The notes under the pieces are model-generated. The model saw only the letters and a program-made list of their open reading frames with translations, had not been told where the DNA came from and searched no databases. From Asbonarchaeum sp964517675 (GTDB lineage Archaea; Nanohalarchaeota; Nanosalinia; Nanosalinales; Nanoanaerosalinaceae), in contig CAZFEL010000002.1 in NCBI GenBank assembly GCA_964517675.1, positions 1 through 64,000 of the forward strand: a stretch of DNA of 64,000 nucleotides, in the 5' to 3' direction. Positions 1 to 7,144 of this stretch are shown piece after piece. The position numbers were made by a program, and so were the translations under genes. Within the stretch, counting starts at the first letter, position 1. The number at the start of each line of letters is the position of its first letter.

Positions 1-49
1 CGTACACCAGTATGGCGATACCGGCAAGTATGAGATACTGTTCAGTCAT
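1..49 (-). CDS. Partial membrane protein, N-terminus only
   Basis: Sixteen codons are visible, starting with ATG at 49 and running off the window edge: Met-Thr-Glu-Gln-Tyr followed by a purely hydrophobic stretch (LILAGIAILVY), which looks like the start of an N-terminal membrane helix. The start overlaps the stop of the upstream 87-aa gene in an ATGA arrangement, so the two are probably co-transcribed and translationally coupled. Function cannot be read from this fragment. Confidence 0.6.
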   Translation of the reverse strand, partial: MTEQYLILAGIAILVY

Positions 50-309
50 GCTTCCACCCTCGCTGGGACCTCCACATCCCTATCAGCAAGGACCTGGCGC
101 GCGATCGTGACCGCCACCTCACCAATGACCTCCTCATACGACGAGATGAGAGCATCCAGCTCCTCAATGCCTCCATCGAACCCTTCAACCTCATCATCGT
201 CCAGCGACACATGCTCATCCTTCCGTGCGATCCCGTATGCCACCTGACCGATCGTGCTCGCATACCGCTCTACAAGCCGCTGGACGGCGTTCGTGTACTC
301 CTCCGACAT
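46..309 (-). CDS. Small acidic helical protein, unknown function
   Basis: An 87-aa acidic protein that appears entirely helical, made of two amphipathic segments (about residues 4-30 and 45-82) separated by an Asp/Glu-rich linker. There are no cysteines, signal peptide or membrane helix. It resembles in style, but not clearly in sequence, the acidic helical proteins at 16913-17389 and 58215-59018. An AT-rich TATA-like stretch lies at about 340-349 on the same strand. Its stop overlaps the start of the partial membrane-protein gene at 1-49, suggesting an operon. I do not recognise a family. Confidence 0.65.
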   Translation of the reverse strand: MSEEYTNAVQRLVERYASTIGQVAYGIARKDEHVSLDDDEVEGFDGGIEELDALISSYEEVIGEVAVTIARQVLADRDVEVPARVEA

Positions 310-357
310 GGATGATCCACGTACAGGATGATTACTGACCCCGGTTAATATATCTGC

Positions 358-774
358 TCACGGCAGCTCATCCCACAGCTCATCGTCCAGGCAGTGGAGC
401 CCGATCGACATGTCCACCGCCAGGTGTTTCCCGTGGTAGAACCAGCCAAAATCGCCGACGAATTCCTTCGAACGGGCCCGGGCAGTCACTGACTCCAGGT
501 CCTCGCCATCAACATCGATCGCTTTCGCCTCGTTGTACAGCAGGAACCTGTCCGGCTGTGAATGGTGCTCAGGCGCCTCTCCCTGGACCATCACCGCATC
601 GTACTCATCGAGGATCTCGTAGAACCGGTCCTCTGTTATCCTGGTCCCTGCACCGTATCCATCCGTGTTCTCATAGGCCACCACGAAAGGCTTGTCCTTG
701 ATGCTTTCCTTCGGGACCCTGACCGGGATGACCCGGCGCTCGAACTGTGCTGCAGGCTCACGTTTCGTCTTCAT
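358..774 (-). CDS. Hypothetical protein, 138 aa
   Basis: A soluble, charged protein beginning MKTKREPAAQ. I chose ATG 774 rather than the upstream in-frame ATG at 813 because the longer version would begin inside the stop of the preceding gene and read through its T-rich terminator-like tract. The sequence is rich in D/E and contains single cysteine (near the C-terminus) in HCLDDELWDELP. No motif tells me the function. It follows the membrane-protein gene at 814-1215 on the same strand and may be partly co-transcribed with it. Confidence 0.6.
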   Translation of the reverse strand: MKTKREPAAQFERRVIPVRVPKESIKDKPFVVAYENTDGYGAGTRITEDRFYEILDEYDAVMVQGEAPEHHSQPDRFLLYNEAKAIDVDGEDLESVTARARSKEFVGDFGWFYHGKHLAVDMSIGLHCLDDELWDELP

Positions 775-799
775 GATACACCGTTTGCATCCCTGCGGT

Positions 800-806
800 A
801 AAAAAA
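800..806 (-). terminator. Oligo-T terminator-like tract
   Basis: A run of seven T on the minus strand begins eight bases downstream of the stop of the 814-1215 gene. Archaeal RNA polymerase terminates at such U-rich stretches. It lies upstream of the ATG at 774, so it may separate the two genes. Confidence 0.4.
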
Positions 807-813
807 CCTCCAA

Positions 814-1215
814 TCAGTACCGCCAGCCCTTCCGCTCGAAGACCGCAAAGAAGGCCGCAGTCGCCACCGAGGCATACACCATGTAGACATACGCCGTGCT
901 CCAGGACAGCCCAGCAACCGGGATCCACAGTCCCGTTATCCACGTCGTCAGCCCCATCAGATGCATCCCGGCAGCCACAGCCGCCAGTACCGACCGCACC
1001 ATCCCGCTCATCACCAGGTTGACAGCCTCGATGATCCCGAGGTACAGTCCCGCACCTGCGAGCATCCAGAGGAACCCGCGCTCCGTGAACGGCCGGAACA
1101 GCGGCGACATCTCTGCTCCCTGCCCGCTGGTGATACCGTAGATCGTCAGTGCCAGATCGACCGTCGCCAGCCCGACGATGACCTGGAAATCCCTCCGCCC
1201 CAGACCGAGATTCAT
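814..1215 (-). CDS. Four-helix membrane protein, DUF5658-like
   Basis: 133 aa with four predicted transmembrane helices (about residues 10-30, 47-68, 72-98 and 103-125). After helix 1 comes TIYGITSGQGAEMSPLF, which resembles the conserved Gly-x-x-Glu-x-(N/S)P loop of the DUF5658 membrane family; assignment is by eye. Start ATG 1215 has a T-rich TATA-like element (minus strand, about 1240-1247) 28 bases upstream, consistent with a leaderless mRNA. No enzymatic residues are evident. Confidence 0.65.
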   Translation of the reverse strand: MNLGLGRRDFQVIVGLATVDLALTIYGITSGQGAEMSPLFRPFTERGFLWMLAGAGLYLGIIEAVNLVMSGMVRSVLAAVAAGMHLMGLTTWITGLWIPVAGLSWSTAYVYMVYASVATAAFFAVFERKGWRY

Positions 1216-1239
1216 GGTCTACCGTTACACATCAGCGGC

Positions 1240-1271
1240 TAAAAAACATGGTCCAGAGCCACGGACTTAAG
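1240..1271. promoter_or_regulatory. Divergent pair of TATA-like boxes
   Basis: TTTTTTAG on the minus strand at 1240-1247 lies 28 bases before ATG 1215, and CTTAAGAA on the plus strand at 1264-1271 lies about 27 bases before ATG 1294. Both spacings fit archaeal TATA-to-start distances for leaderless genes. Confidence 0.5.
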
Positions 1272-1293
1272 AATCACCTTCACACCAGACCGC

Positions 1294-2499
1294 ATGGACG
1301 GGCGACGCCGCCGGTACGGTCTCGGGCTCATCTTTGCAGCCAACATCTTCGGGGCCGGCAGCATCTTCATCCTTGCGAAAGGCGGTATCACCCACGGCTA
1401 CACCCTGCTGTGGACACTGCCGCTTTCCCTCCTCATCGGCATGGTCATGCACGAGATGACCTCCCGGCTCGCGGTCCGTGAACGGCCCCTGATGGTCCTG
1501 CTCCGGGAACAACTCGGATATACCGTCGCCGTCCCGACCGCCGTCCTCCTGTCCGCGTTCATGTCACTGTGGGCGACCGCGAACCTCGCTGTCTTCTCTG
1601 TCGCCATCCGGGAATTGACAGGCACTGGAATCCCTGTACCCGTCTTTGCCACCGCAGGTGCCGCTTTCAGCCTCATCCTCGTCTGCCTGCACCGGTACCA
1701 GGACGTCGAGCTCGTCATCTCCGTCCTCCTGAGCGGGTTCATACTCGCGTTCCTCGTCGTCTTCCTCGGGGACCTCCCACCGGCCGGGGCAGTCGGGAGC
1801 GGGTTCGTCCCCTCACTCGGGGGCTGGGGCTACCTGACGATGATCATCGCCTTCCTCGGCACCACCGTCTACTACCCGAACCTCTGGATCCAGACATCCA
1901 TGGGCCCGGAGAAAAGCTGGGGCCGCCAGGACCTCCCGATACTGCGGAGGGAGAACCTCACAGGGCTGCTGACAGCCGTCATCGCGTCCATCCTCGTCCT
2001 GATCGTGATGGCCCACCAGATGCCCTCGAGCAGCTCGATCACATTCCTCGACCCGATCAGGTCCCTCCAGAGCCTTGGCGGGCTCGCTACACCCGTCTTC
2101 CTGCTGGGCACTATCATGGCCTCGTTCACCTCGGCCACCGGCACGCTGTTCGCCGCCGGGTTCATCCTGCCCCAGGCCGGCGGACTGGATGTCCGCTTCG
2201 GTGACACGATCTTCCAGAGAGCCCTCGGTGGCACACTCGCCTTCGGGGTCGTCCTCATCCCGGCTACACTAGCATTCACCGCCTTTGGCCCTGTCGATAT
2301 GGCGATCCTGTTCCCTGCAGTCAACGGCATCATCGGGCTCCCGCTGACAGCAGGCCTGACGATCTACTTCCTCAACCAGCAGACAGAACCATCCTGGCGG
2401 ATGAACGCGGCCGGCATGACAGTCTTCCTCGTCCTCCTCGCCATAGCAGCCCTGACCGCACAGAGCCTCGTCCAGTCCCTCGCCCAGGGGATCGCCTGA
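1294..2499 (+). CDS. NRAMP-like metal/solute transporter
   Basis: A 401-aa integral membrane protein with about 11 helices. The first helix (residues 12-30, FAANIFGAGSIFILAKGG) and the sixth (about 184-203, FLGTTVYYPNLWIQTS) align in position with TM1 and TM6 of the NRAMP/SLC11 divalent-metal transporters, including the GA(T)TVMPHN-like stretch. The canonical metal-binding DPGN of TM1 is replaced by N-I-F-G, and the TM6 M-P-H by Y-Y-P, so the substrate may not be Mn2+ or Fe2+. Length is typical of the family. It is a single gene with its own promoter, ending base-to-base against the convergent operon at 2500. An APC-fold amino-acid transporter is the alternative. Confidence 0.7.
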   Translation: MDGRRRRYGLGLIFAANIFGAGSIFILAKGGITHGYTLLWTLPLSLLIGMVMHEMTSRLAVRERPLMVLLREQLGYTVAVPTAVLLSAFMSLWATANLAVFSVAIRELTGTGIPVPVFATAGAAFSLILVCLHRYQDVELVISVLLSGFILAFLVVFLGDLPPAGAVGSGFVPSLGGWGYLTMIIAFLGTTVYYPNLWIQTSMGPEKSWGRQDLPILRRENLTGLLTAVIASILVLIVMAHQMPSSSSITFLDPIRSLQSLGGLATPVFLLGTIMASFTSATGTLFAAGFILPQAGGLDVRFGDTIFQRALGGTLAFGVVLIPATLAFTAFGPVDMAILFPAVNGIIGLPLTAGLTIYFLNQQTEPSWRMNAAGMTVFLVLLAIAALTAQSLVQSLAQGIA

Positions 2500-3291
2500 T
2501 CAGGTCGTGATCGGACGGGCCTGAAAGATGACGATGTCGCCATCGACCATCCCCCACTCCACATCGGCCTCATAGCCCAGATCGTCCGCGATCGAGCGGG
2601 ACATCTCCGCGATAGAAAAGGCCTGCTCATCGGTCAGGACCGGTTCGGCCACGGACGCGTCCACCTCTGTAAGGTCCGTACCGTCGACCTCCCGGACCAG
2701 CGGCTGGGTGGTGATGGTGCGGTCCTCGAGGTCCAGGTCGGCAGAGAACGTCCACCTGTCCGGTGTGATATCGTCCTGCTCGGAGTAGGCCACACCCCGG
2801 ACCGCCTCCACGACCGCACCTTGCCTGTCCCGCACAGGGTGCTCGGTGAAGGCCACACCGCAGACATCGGAGACGATCATCTCCTGGACGACGAGACCGA
2901 GACGGAGCTCATCCGGATCGATCCCGACAGAGCGACAGTACAAACCGACCCTTTCGGCCTCCAGGAAGGAATAGCATCGTCGGGCGGCCTCGAGGACCTC
3001 CGATGGCTCGACGATGAAGCTCTCGAACAGCCCCGCGAAGCTGCTGGCGGTCGCGTCCTCGCGGTTGGCACTGCTCCTGACGACGATGGCTTCCGTGTCC
3101 AGGGTCTCAGCCCGCTCACGGAGCGCGTCCGCGATCGAGGCAAGATCGCCCTCCCGCGAGAACCGGGCATCGACAGCGAACCCCTCCGGGACAGGATAGC
3201 CCTCCTGTCTGAGGCGGGCGAGGGTCGTGGCCTTCCCGCCGTAGTCCTCGACCGCATCAGGGTCGATATCATCCAGCGAGGGGAACCTCAC
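2500..3291 (-). CDS. PPDK/PEP-synthase-type ATP-grasp domain protein
   Basis: 263 aa corresponding to the N-terminal nucleotide-binding (ATP-grasp) domain of pyruvate phosphate dikinase, PEP synthase and rifampicin phosphotransferase. Visible landmarks are the YGGK(A)TTL lysine at residue 20, VRSSANRED at about 71-79, VVQEMI, and the closing EWGMVDGD...FQARPIT, which ends the domain in family members. Nothing follows, so the phosphohistidine domain must come from another polypeptide, most likely the product of 3833-5302. The start ATG overlaps the stop of the phosphatase gene by four bases. It is shorter than usual for this domain, with compression around residues 40-60. Confidence 0.85.
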   Translation of the reverse strand: MRFPSLDDIDPDAVEDYGGKATTLARLRQEGYPVPEGFAVDARFSREGDLASIADALRERAETLDTEAIVVRSSANREDATASSFAGLFESFIVEPSEVLEAARRCYSFLEAERVGLYCRSVGIDPDELRLGLVVQEMIVSDVCGVAFTEHPVRDRQGAVVEAVRGVAYSEQDDITPDRWTFSADLDLEDRTITTQPLVREVDGTDLTEVDASVAEPVLTDEQAFSIAEMSRSIADDLGYEADVEWGMVDGDIVIFQARPITT

Positions 3292-3836
3292 TCCGCCATC
3301 GCCTCAAGGAGGGCCTCGTGTTCGACCTCGATGAGTTCACCGAACCCGAGGTCCTGCCAGAACTCGTACGGGTTCTTGTCCTCCAGGCGCGGGAGCAGCG
3401 TGGACAGGAACATACCATGGGAGACCGCCATCACGCGGCCGTCCGAGGTATCGACCGTCTCCAGAAACTGCCTGATCCGGTCCTCGACCTGCTCGCGGTC
3501 CTCCCAGTCGAACGGGACCGTCGGGTTCCGGAGGTACTGTCCGACCATCCGGACGTACTCGTCGTGGTCCTCGATGAAGCCCTCCCCGCTGCGGTCGACT
3601 TCCTCGATCGCATCGACTTCCTCCAGGGGCGCACCTATGTCGTCCGCGACCGCCCTGGCCGTCCGGAGGGCCTTGTGCTCCGGGCTGGAGTAGACCCTCT
3701 CGAGGCCGGCGATGATGTCACTGTCCAGCAGCTCCTCCATCGCCTCCTCCCCGTCCTCCGTGAGATCCCATTCTGATACCGGTTTGTCCTCGTCCACCTG
3801 TGTCTCGAAGTGCCGCAGGAACAGGATACGTGTCAT
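3288..3836 (-). CDS. Histidine phosphatase (phosphoglycerate mutase-like)
   Basis: 182 aa of the histidine phosphatase superfamily. The catalytic RHG-type motif is RHFET at residues 8-12 with His9 as likely phospho-acceptor; Arg58 (SSPEHKALRTA), a Glu near 82 and His140 (MAVSHGMF) complete the catalytic set. Gly of RHG is replaced by Phe, which occurs in divergent members. The gene is embedded between the two halves of the putative split dikinase with four-base ATGA overlaps on both sides, so it probably removes phosphate from an intermediate or product of the same pathway. The substrate is unknown. Confidence 0.85.
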   Translation of the reverse strand: MTRILFLRHFETQVDEDKPVSEWDLTEDGEEAMEELLDSDIIAGLERVYSSPEHKALRTARAVADDIGAPLEEVDAIEEVDRSGEGFIEDHDEYVRMVGQYLRNPTVPFDWEDREQVEDRIRQFLETVDTSDGRVMAVSHGMFLSTLLPRLEDKNPYEFWQDLGFGELIEVEHEALLEAMAE

Positions 3837-5302
3837 ATCGAATCACCAAGTACCGTTATCTCGCCACTGTCCGCCTCGATACGGACACGTTCTCCCTCCT
3901 CGAGGCGCTCTGTCGCCTCCGTCACCCCGATGATACATGGTATATCGAGCTCCCTGCTGATCACCGCGGCGTGGCTGAGGATGCCGCCTTCCTCCGTGAC
4001 GATGGCCCCGGCCCGCTGCATCGCGTTGATGAGATCGAAGTCCGTCCCGGGCGCGACCATCACGTCCCCAAGATTCATCCGCTCGCCGTCGCTGCTGTCA
4101 TGAACGACCCGGACCGTTCCCTCGTAGGTCCCGACGGAGGCACACTCTCCCTCCAGACGGCTGGATGACTCCTCGTCCTCGATGGAGAGGTCCGCATCCT
4201 TCTCGACGTGCTCGCCGCGGGTGAAGACCATCCCGTCTCTCCTGTCCTCGAGACGCTCGTCCTCGACGGTCTCATCGTTCTCAAGGAGGTCACAGATCTC
4301 CCTGAGGAAGTACCAGTCCAGCTGCTCGCGGTCGACACCGCTCCGGTCGCTGATCTCATCCAGCAGTCGCTCGCGGTGCCTGGTGCTTTTCCCGAGGCGG
4401 GCCTTGTTCCGGTCGCGGAGGGTCCCGACGTCAGCCATCAGCTCGACCAGCTCCGCCAGCCGGTCGCTGTCGATCTCCTCCAGGTACTCCTGGCGCCGCT
4501 TCTCGCTGCGCTCGTCTGCCTCCCGGATCTGGGTGAGCTTGTTCTCCACGTGATCCTGTCCTTTCTCCGCGACATTGTTGTACCGCTCGATGTAGTACGC
4601 GAACGGGTACGGCTCGGCCCCGTAGGCGCTGTGGATGTACCGGTACTCTTCCACGTGGTCCTCGAGGGCTTCGTATACCTCATTATCGTCACCCTCCTCG
4701 AGCTCCGTGACACCTGCCTCCATTCCCATCTGGACGAGCTCGTAGAACTCCCTCTTTTCCTCCACCCCGACGGTCGAGCGGTCAGCGTAGATGAGTGCCG
4801 ACTTGGCACGGCTGAACTCCTCATCATCGTCGAACTCCTGCCCGAGCAGGTCATCGATCGCGATATCGAGAGCGTGCTCGATCTGGACGTGGTTGACGGT
4901 GTACAGCTCGGTCAGGGGGACGTACTGCACATCGATCAGGTGCATCGCCAGCTCCTCGCGGTCCAGCTCGGTGATGTCGGTCTCGTCCATCCGTTCGAGG
5001 AACCTGTGGAACCGCTCCTTGGGTTCCGAGAGGTACGTCCGCAAGCTCTCGATGACCTCCTCGTCACCGCGGAGGAACCGCTTGCTGAACCATTGTCCCA
5101 TGAAGTCCCACTCATCCTGTGGGGCATAGCTCGTCACCTGTCTGCCATCGGTGGTCATGACGGTGTTCTTGAACCGGATACAGTTGATCTCGGGATGGTA
5201 GCGGTTGTACAGCTCATGGAGGAACTCCATGCCCAGCACCGTCTTGACGGTGCGGAAGTTGATCTGCTTCCAGTCACGATCATCGAGCTCCTGTAGCATC
5301 AT
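3833..5302 (-). CDS. PEP-utilising phosphohistidine-domain protein with large N-terminal domain
   Basis: 489 aa. The last ~95 residues form a PEP-utilising mobile domain (PF00391 type): VMVAPGTDFDLINAMQRAGA followed by GGILSHAAVISRELDIP, where His444 is the expected phosphorylated histidine. Residues 1-390 form a mainly helical, acidic domain I do not recognise. The order 'large substrate-binding region, then His domain' recalls the C-terminal two thirds of rifampicin phosphotransferase or PEP synthase, with the missing ATP-grasp supplied by 2500-3291. It starts at ATG 5302, overlapping the nucleotidylyltransferase stop by four bases. It is therefore a likely phosphotransferase component with unknown acceptor. 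Confidence 0.8.
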   Translation of the reverse strand: MMLQELDDRDWKQINFRTVKTVLGMEFLHELYNRYHPEINCIRFKNTVMTTDGRQVTSYAPQDEWDFMGQWFSKRFLRGDEEVIESLRTYLSEPKERFHRFLERMDETDITELDREELAMHLIDVQYVPLTELYTVNHVQIEHALDIAIDDLLGQEFDDDEEFSRAKSALIYADRSTVGVEEKREFYELVQMGMEAGVTELEEGDDNEVYEALEDHVEEYRYIHSAYGAEPYPFAYYIERYNNVAEKGQDHVENKLTQIREADERSEKRRQEYLEEIDSDRLAELVELMADVGTLRDRNKARLGKSTRHRERLLDEISDRSGVDREQLDWYFLREICDLLENDETVEDERLEDRRDGMVFTRGEHVEKDADLSIEDEESSSRLEGECASVGTYEGTVRVVHDSSDGERMNLGDVMVAPGTDFDLINAMQRAGAIVTEEGGILSHAAVISRELDIPCIIGVTEATERLEEGERVRIEADSGEITVLGDSI

Positions 5303-6330
5303 CGCTCACCGAACTCATAATGCATATCTATCGGCTGTGTCTGTCCGTCCCCGACGATGACGGTGTCCTCGTATTCCCCGGCCTCGACGTAGGCATCATG
5401 GCCGACGACCACGTTGGTGAGCTCTGCTCCCGGCTCAATATAGGCACCCTCGTCGACGACAGTGTTGGTCATCGAGACATTCTCCCCGACCTCGACACCG
5501 TCACCGATCACGGCGTTGCTGTACGCCGCCGGATCGTCCATGACCTCAGCATCGTCCGAGACCATGACCCGGGCCTGCTCGTACAGGTCGTTGCCATCGA
5601 GGACATCGTCCTCCACCCGGGCCGGCGCTTCTCCTGCCGTGACCTTCTCGAGGGCATCGATGTTGGCCGCCAGCAAATGGTATGGGGTGTTGATGTTGAC
5701 GTTGGTGTCCTCCATCACGTAGGCAGCTGCATCGCCGTCCTCGAACAGCTCCGGGAAGACATCGTCCTCCTTGAAGCTGTCCCGATCCATGTCGAGTTTC
5801 TCTGCTGCCTCAGGGCTGGCGATGTACATCCCGAGGTTGATCAGGTCATCCTGGTCGGAGGTGCCGTCCTCCCGGTAGAACCCCTGCAGGACGCCGTCGT
5901 CCTCCTGGAAGACACACGCCTTCGGGCTTGGGTACGAGCGGGTCAGTCCGATGGTCAGCGGGCGGTCGTGGGACCGGTGGTACTCGAGAACGTCAGCCAT
6001 CTGCTCGAAGCTGTACGCGTCCCCTGTCATCGCGACAACATCCTCCTCTGCCCCATCGGCCCGCTCGAACAGCGGGAGGAGCGGCCCCTTCAGCTCTTCA
6101 TCGAGATCGAGATCGACGTCCTCGCGGTCAGCAAAGTATGCATCGAAGTACTCCTTGTTGTGCTCGCTGTAGGAGACCTCCACGTCAGCGGTCTCGCTGA
6201 CGGCATCGACCTGGTACTCGATGAGCGGTCTGTTCAGGACGGGGAGGACGTGTTTGGGCTTGCTGTCGGACAGTTTGCCCTGCCGCGATCCTTTCCCGCC
6301 CGCAATGATGACGCCTGGTCGTTCGTCCAC
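5299..6330 (-). CDS. Sugar-phosphate nucleotidylyltransferase with hexapeptide C-terminus
   Basis: About 343 aa. The N-terminus has the NTP-transferase signature IIAGGKGSRQGK then KPKHVLPVLNRPLIEYQ, followed by a Rossmann-like core (VAMTGDAY) and a NINTPYHLLAAN segment like the sugar-binding end of the catalytic domain. The last ~80 residues carry left-handed beta-helix hexapeptide repeats (VIGDGVEVGENVSM, VVVGHDAYVEAG), as in GlmU and RmlA-like trimeric enzymes. I prefer GTG 6330; an in-frame TTG at 6354 is also possible. A TTTAAAAG TATA element at about 6372-6379 drives what looks like the whole four-gene operon. It presumably forms an NDP-sugar from a sugar or sugar-like phosphate. Confidence 0.8.
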   Translation of the reverse strand: MDERPGVIIAGGKGSRQGKLSDSKPKHVLPVLNRPLIEYQVDAVSETADVEVSYSEHNKEYFDAYFADREDVDLDLDEELKGPLLPLFERADGAEEDVVAMTGDAYSFEQMADVLEYHRSHDRPLTIGLTRSYPSPKACVFQEDDGVLQGFYREDGTSDQDDLINLGMYIASPEAAEKLDMDRDSFKEDDVFPELFEDGDAAAYVMEDTNVNINTPYHLLAANIDALEKVTAGEAPARVEDDVLDGNDLYEQARVMVSDDAEVMDDPAAYSNAVIGDGVEVGENVSMTNTVVDEGAYIEPGAELTNVVVGHDAYVEAGEYEDTVIVGDGQTQPIDMHYEFGER

Positions 6331-6421
6331 GATAACACCAAATATTGCTAACAATCATAAAACGAGATGCTTTTAAAGTTAACGAAAGTCGAACTACGAA
6401 CCTCGTAACTTCGATTTACTG

Positions 6422-6428
6422 AAAAAAA
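6422..6428 (-). terminator. Oligo-T terminator-like tract
   Basis: Seven consecutive T on the minus strand, 18 bases beyond the stop of the 79-aa membrane-protein gene at 6447 and upstream of the promoter of the next operon. It fits an archaeal U-tract terminator. Confidence 0.45.
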
Positions 6429-6446
6429 GTCCGGTGCTGCAGGTGG

Positions 6447-6686
6447 TCACGCATCCGGTACACGCCCATCGCCGTCGATGGCCGGGACCAGGCCGGTGTT
6501 GGCCCCGATCATCGCTACCGCGTACCGGAACACCGGTAACATCACCCCGACCATGCCGAGGAACCGCCAGTCGATACTACCCGCCTGGCTGCCGACAAGA
6601 CCGGTGTACTCGATGACAGCGAGCGTGAGCACCACGACCGCCGTCTTCACCACGTACTCATCGACCGCAGGTCGTGGGAACCGCAT
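6447..6686 (-). CDS. Small two-helix membrane protein
   Basis: 79 aa with two hydrophobic segments (about residues 12-32 and 42-62) and a short hydrophilic tail. ATG 6686 is preceded eight bases upstream by GGAGGTGATC, a full match to the archaeal anti-Shine-Dalgarno. That is rare here, where most genes look leaderless, and it decides the start against an upstream in-frame TTG at 6911. The mRNA leader would be about 220 nt and rich in hairpins (see 6687-6911). Function unknown. Confidence 0.65.
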   Translation of the reverse strand: MRFPRPAVDEYVVKTAVVVLTLAVIEYTGLVGSQAGSIDWRFLGMVGVMLPVFRYAVAMIGANTGLVPAIDGDGRVPDA

Positions 6687-6911
6687 CAATCGATCACCTC
6701 CTCTAGAGAGATACACCCCATCGCTGAGGTGTCCAGTGGACACCCCTTCCGTGCGTATCAATTGAGCACTCGGAAACCAAAGGGTTTCCTTGATCGACGG
6801 AGATCCCGGATTTCCGGAGTAACCAACTGGGCCCGACGCCCCGGATATTAGCCATCTAGGGTGCGTTCTTGACGTCCTTTTCCCGTCTCCTTCCTTCTCT
6901 TGGGTTTGCAA
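6687..6911 (-). promoter_or_regulatory. Long structured 5' leader or small RNA
   Basis: From a TTTAAA box at about 6931-6936 to the Shine-Dalgarno of the 79-aa gene there are about 220 bases without a convincing gene. On the minus strand they can form several perfect hairpins: 8-base arms TGGACACC/GGTGTCCA at 6728-6744, 7-base arms GGAAACC/GGTTTCC with a 4-base loop at 6772-6789, and CCGGA/TCCGG near 6808-6819. Bases just before the Shine-Dalgarno (CTCTCTAGAG) could pair with it. This suggests a regulatory leader or a stable RNA. It matches no riboswitch, SRP, RNase P or 5S RNA I know. The in-frame alternative is a TTG-initiated N-terminal extension of 75 residues. Confidence 0.4.
6728..6744. 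repeat. Perfect inverted repeat, 8-base arms
   Basis: GGTGTCCA and TGGACACC separated by one base. As DNA it has the symmetry of a repressor operator; as minus-strand RNA it forms a hairpin with a 3-base loop inside the leader of the 79-aa membrane protein. Confidence 0.5.
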
Positions 6912-7144
6912 GCGAAATTCAGACTGCTAGATTTAAATCAGTAACTCCGGTTCTATCTCAACCGGTCACTGTCAGTGATGACAACCTCCCTCGCAGGGAC
7001 GAGAAGGGCACGACAATGAGACACAGTCTTTGTGAGGCCGTCTTTTGGATGGCGAAGTGACGGTCCTATGAGTCGGCCGAGGAAGGACCCCCTTCAAATT
7101 TTTAAACCAGATTCTGACAGTAACAGAATAGGTTGTGGTATTCG
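6912..7144. other. Intergenic region, no gene seen
   Basis: About 230 bases. It contains a symmetric GATTTAAATC near 6929-6938, which could serve as the TATA box for the minus-strand leader, and TTTTTAAA at about 7098-7105 upstream of the protease gene. A short plus-strand reading frame (6869-7060) has no promoter position, composition or motif that would support it. Composition shifts toward AT going right. Confidence 0.4.

Noticed and set aside
6690..6703. Plus-strand ATCACCTCCTC resembling the 3' end of 16S rRNA
   Set aside because: It is simply the complement of a perfect Shine-Dalgarno on the minus strand; no other rRNA sequence is nearby.
6869..7060. 63-codon plus-strand frame in the gap before the protease
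   Set aside because: No promoter spacing, no motif, and it spans the minus-strand leader start and the composition change.
7070..7135. GAGGAAGGACCCCC and ACAGAA suggesting RNase P RNA
   Set aside because: The two motifs are far too close together and separated by a TATA box; no P4 pairing or other conserved regions.
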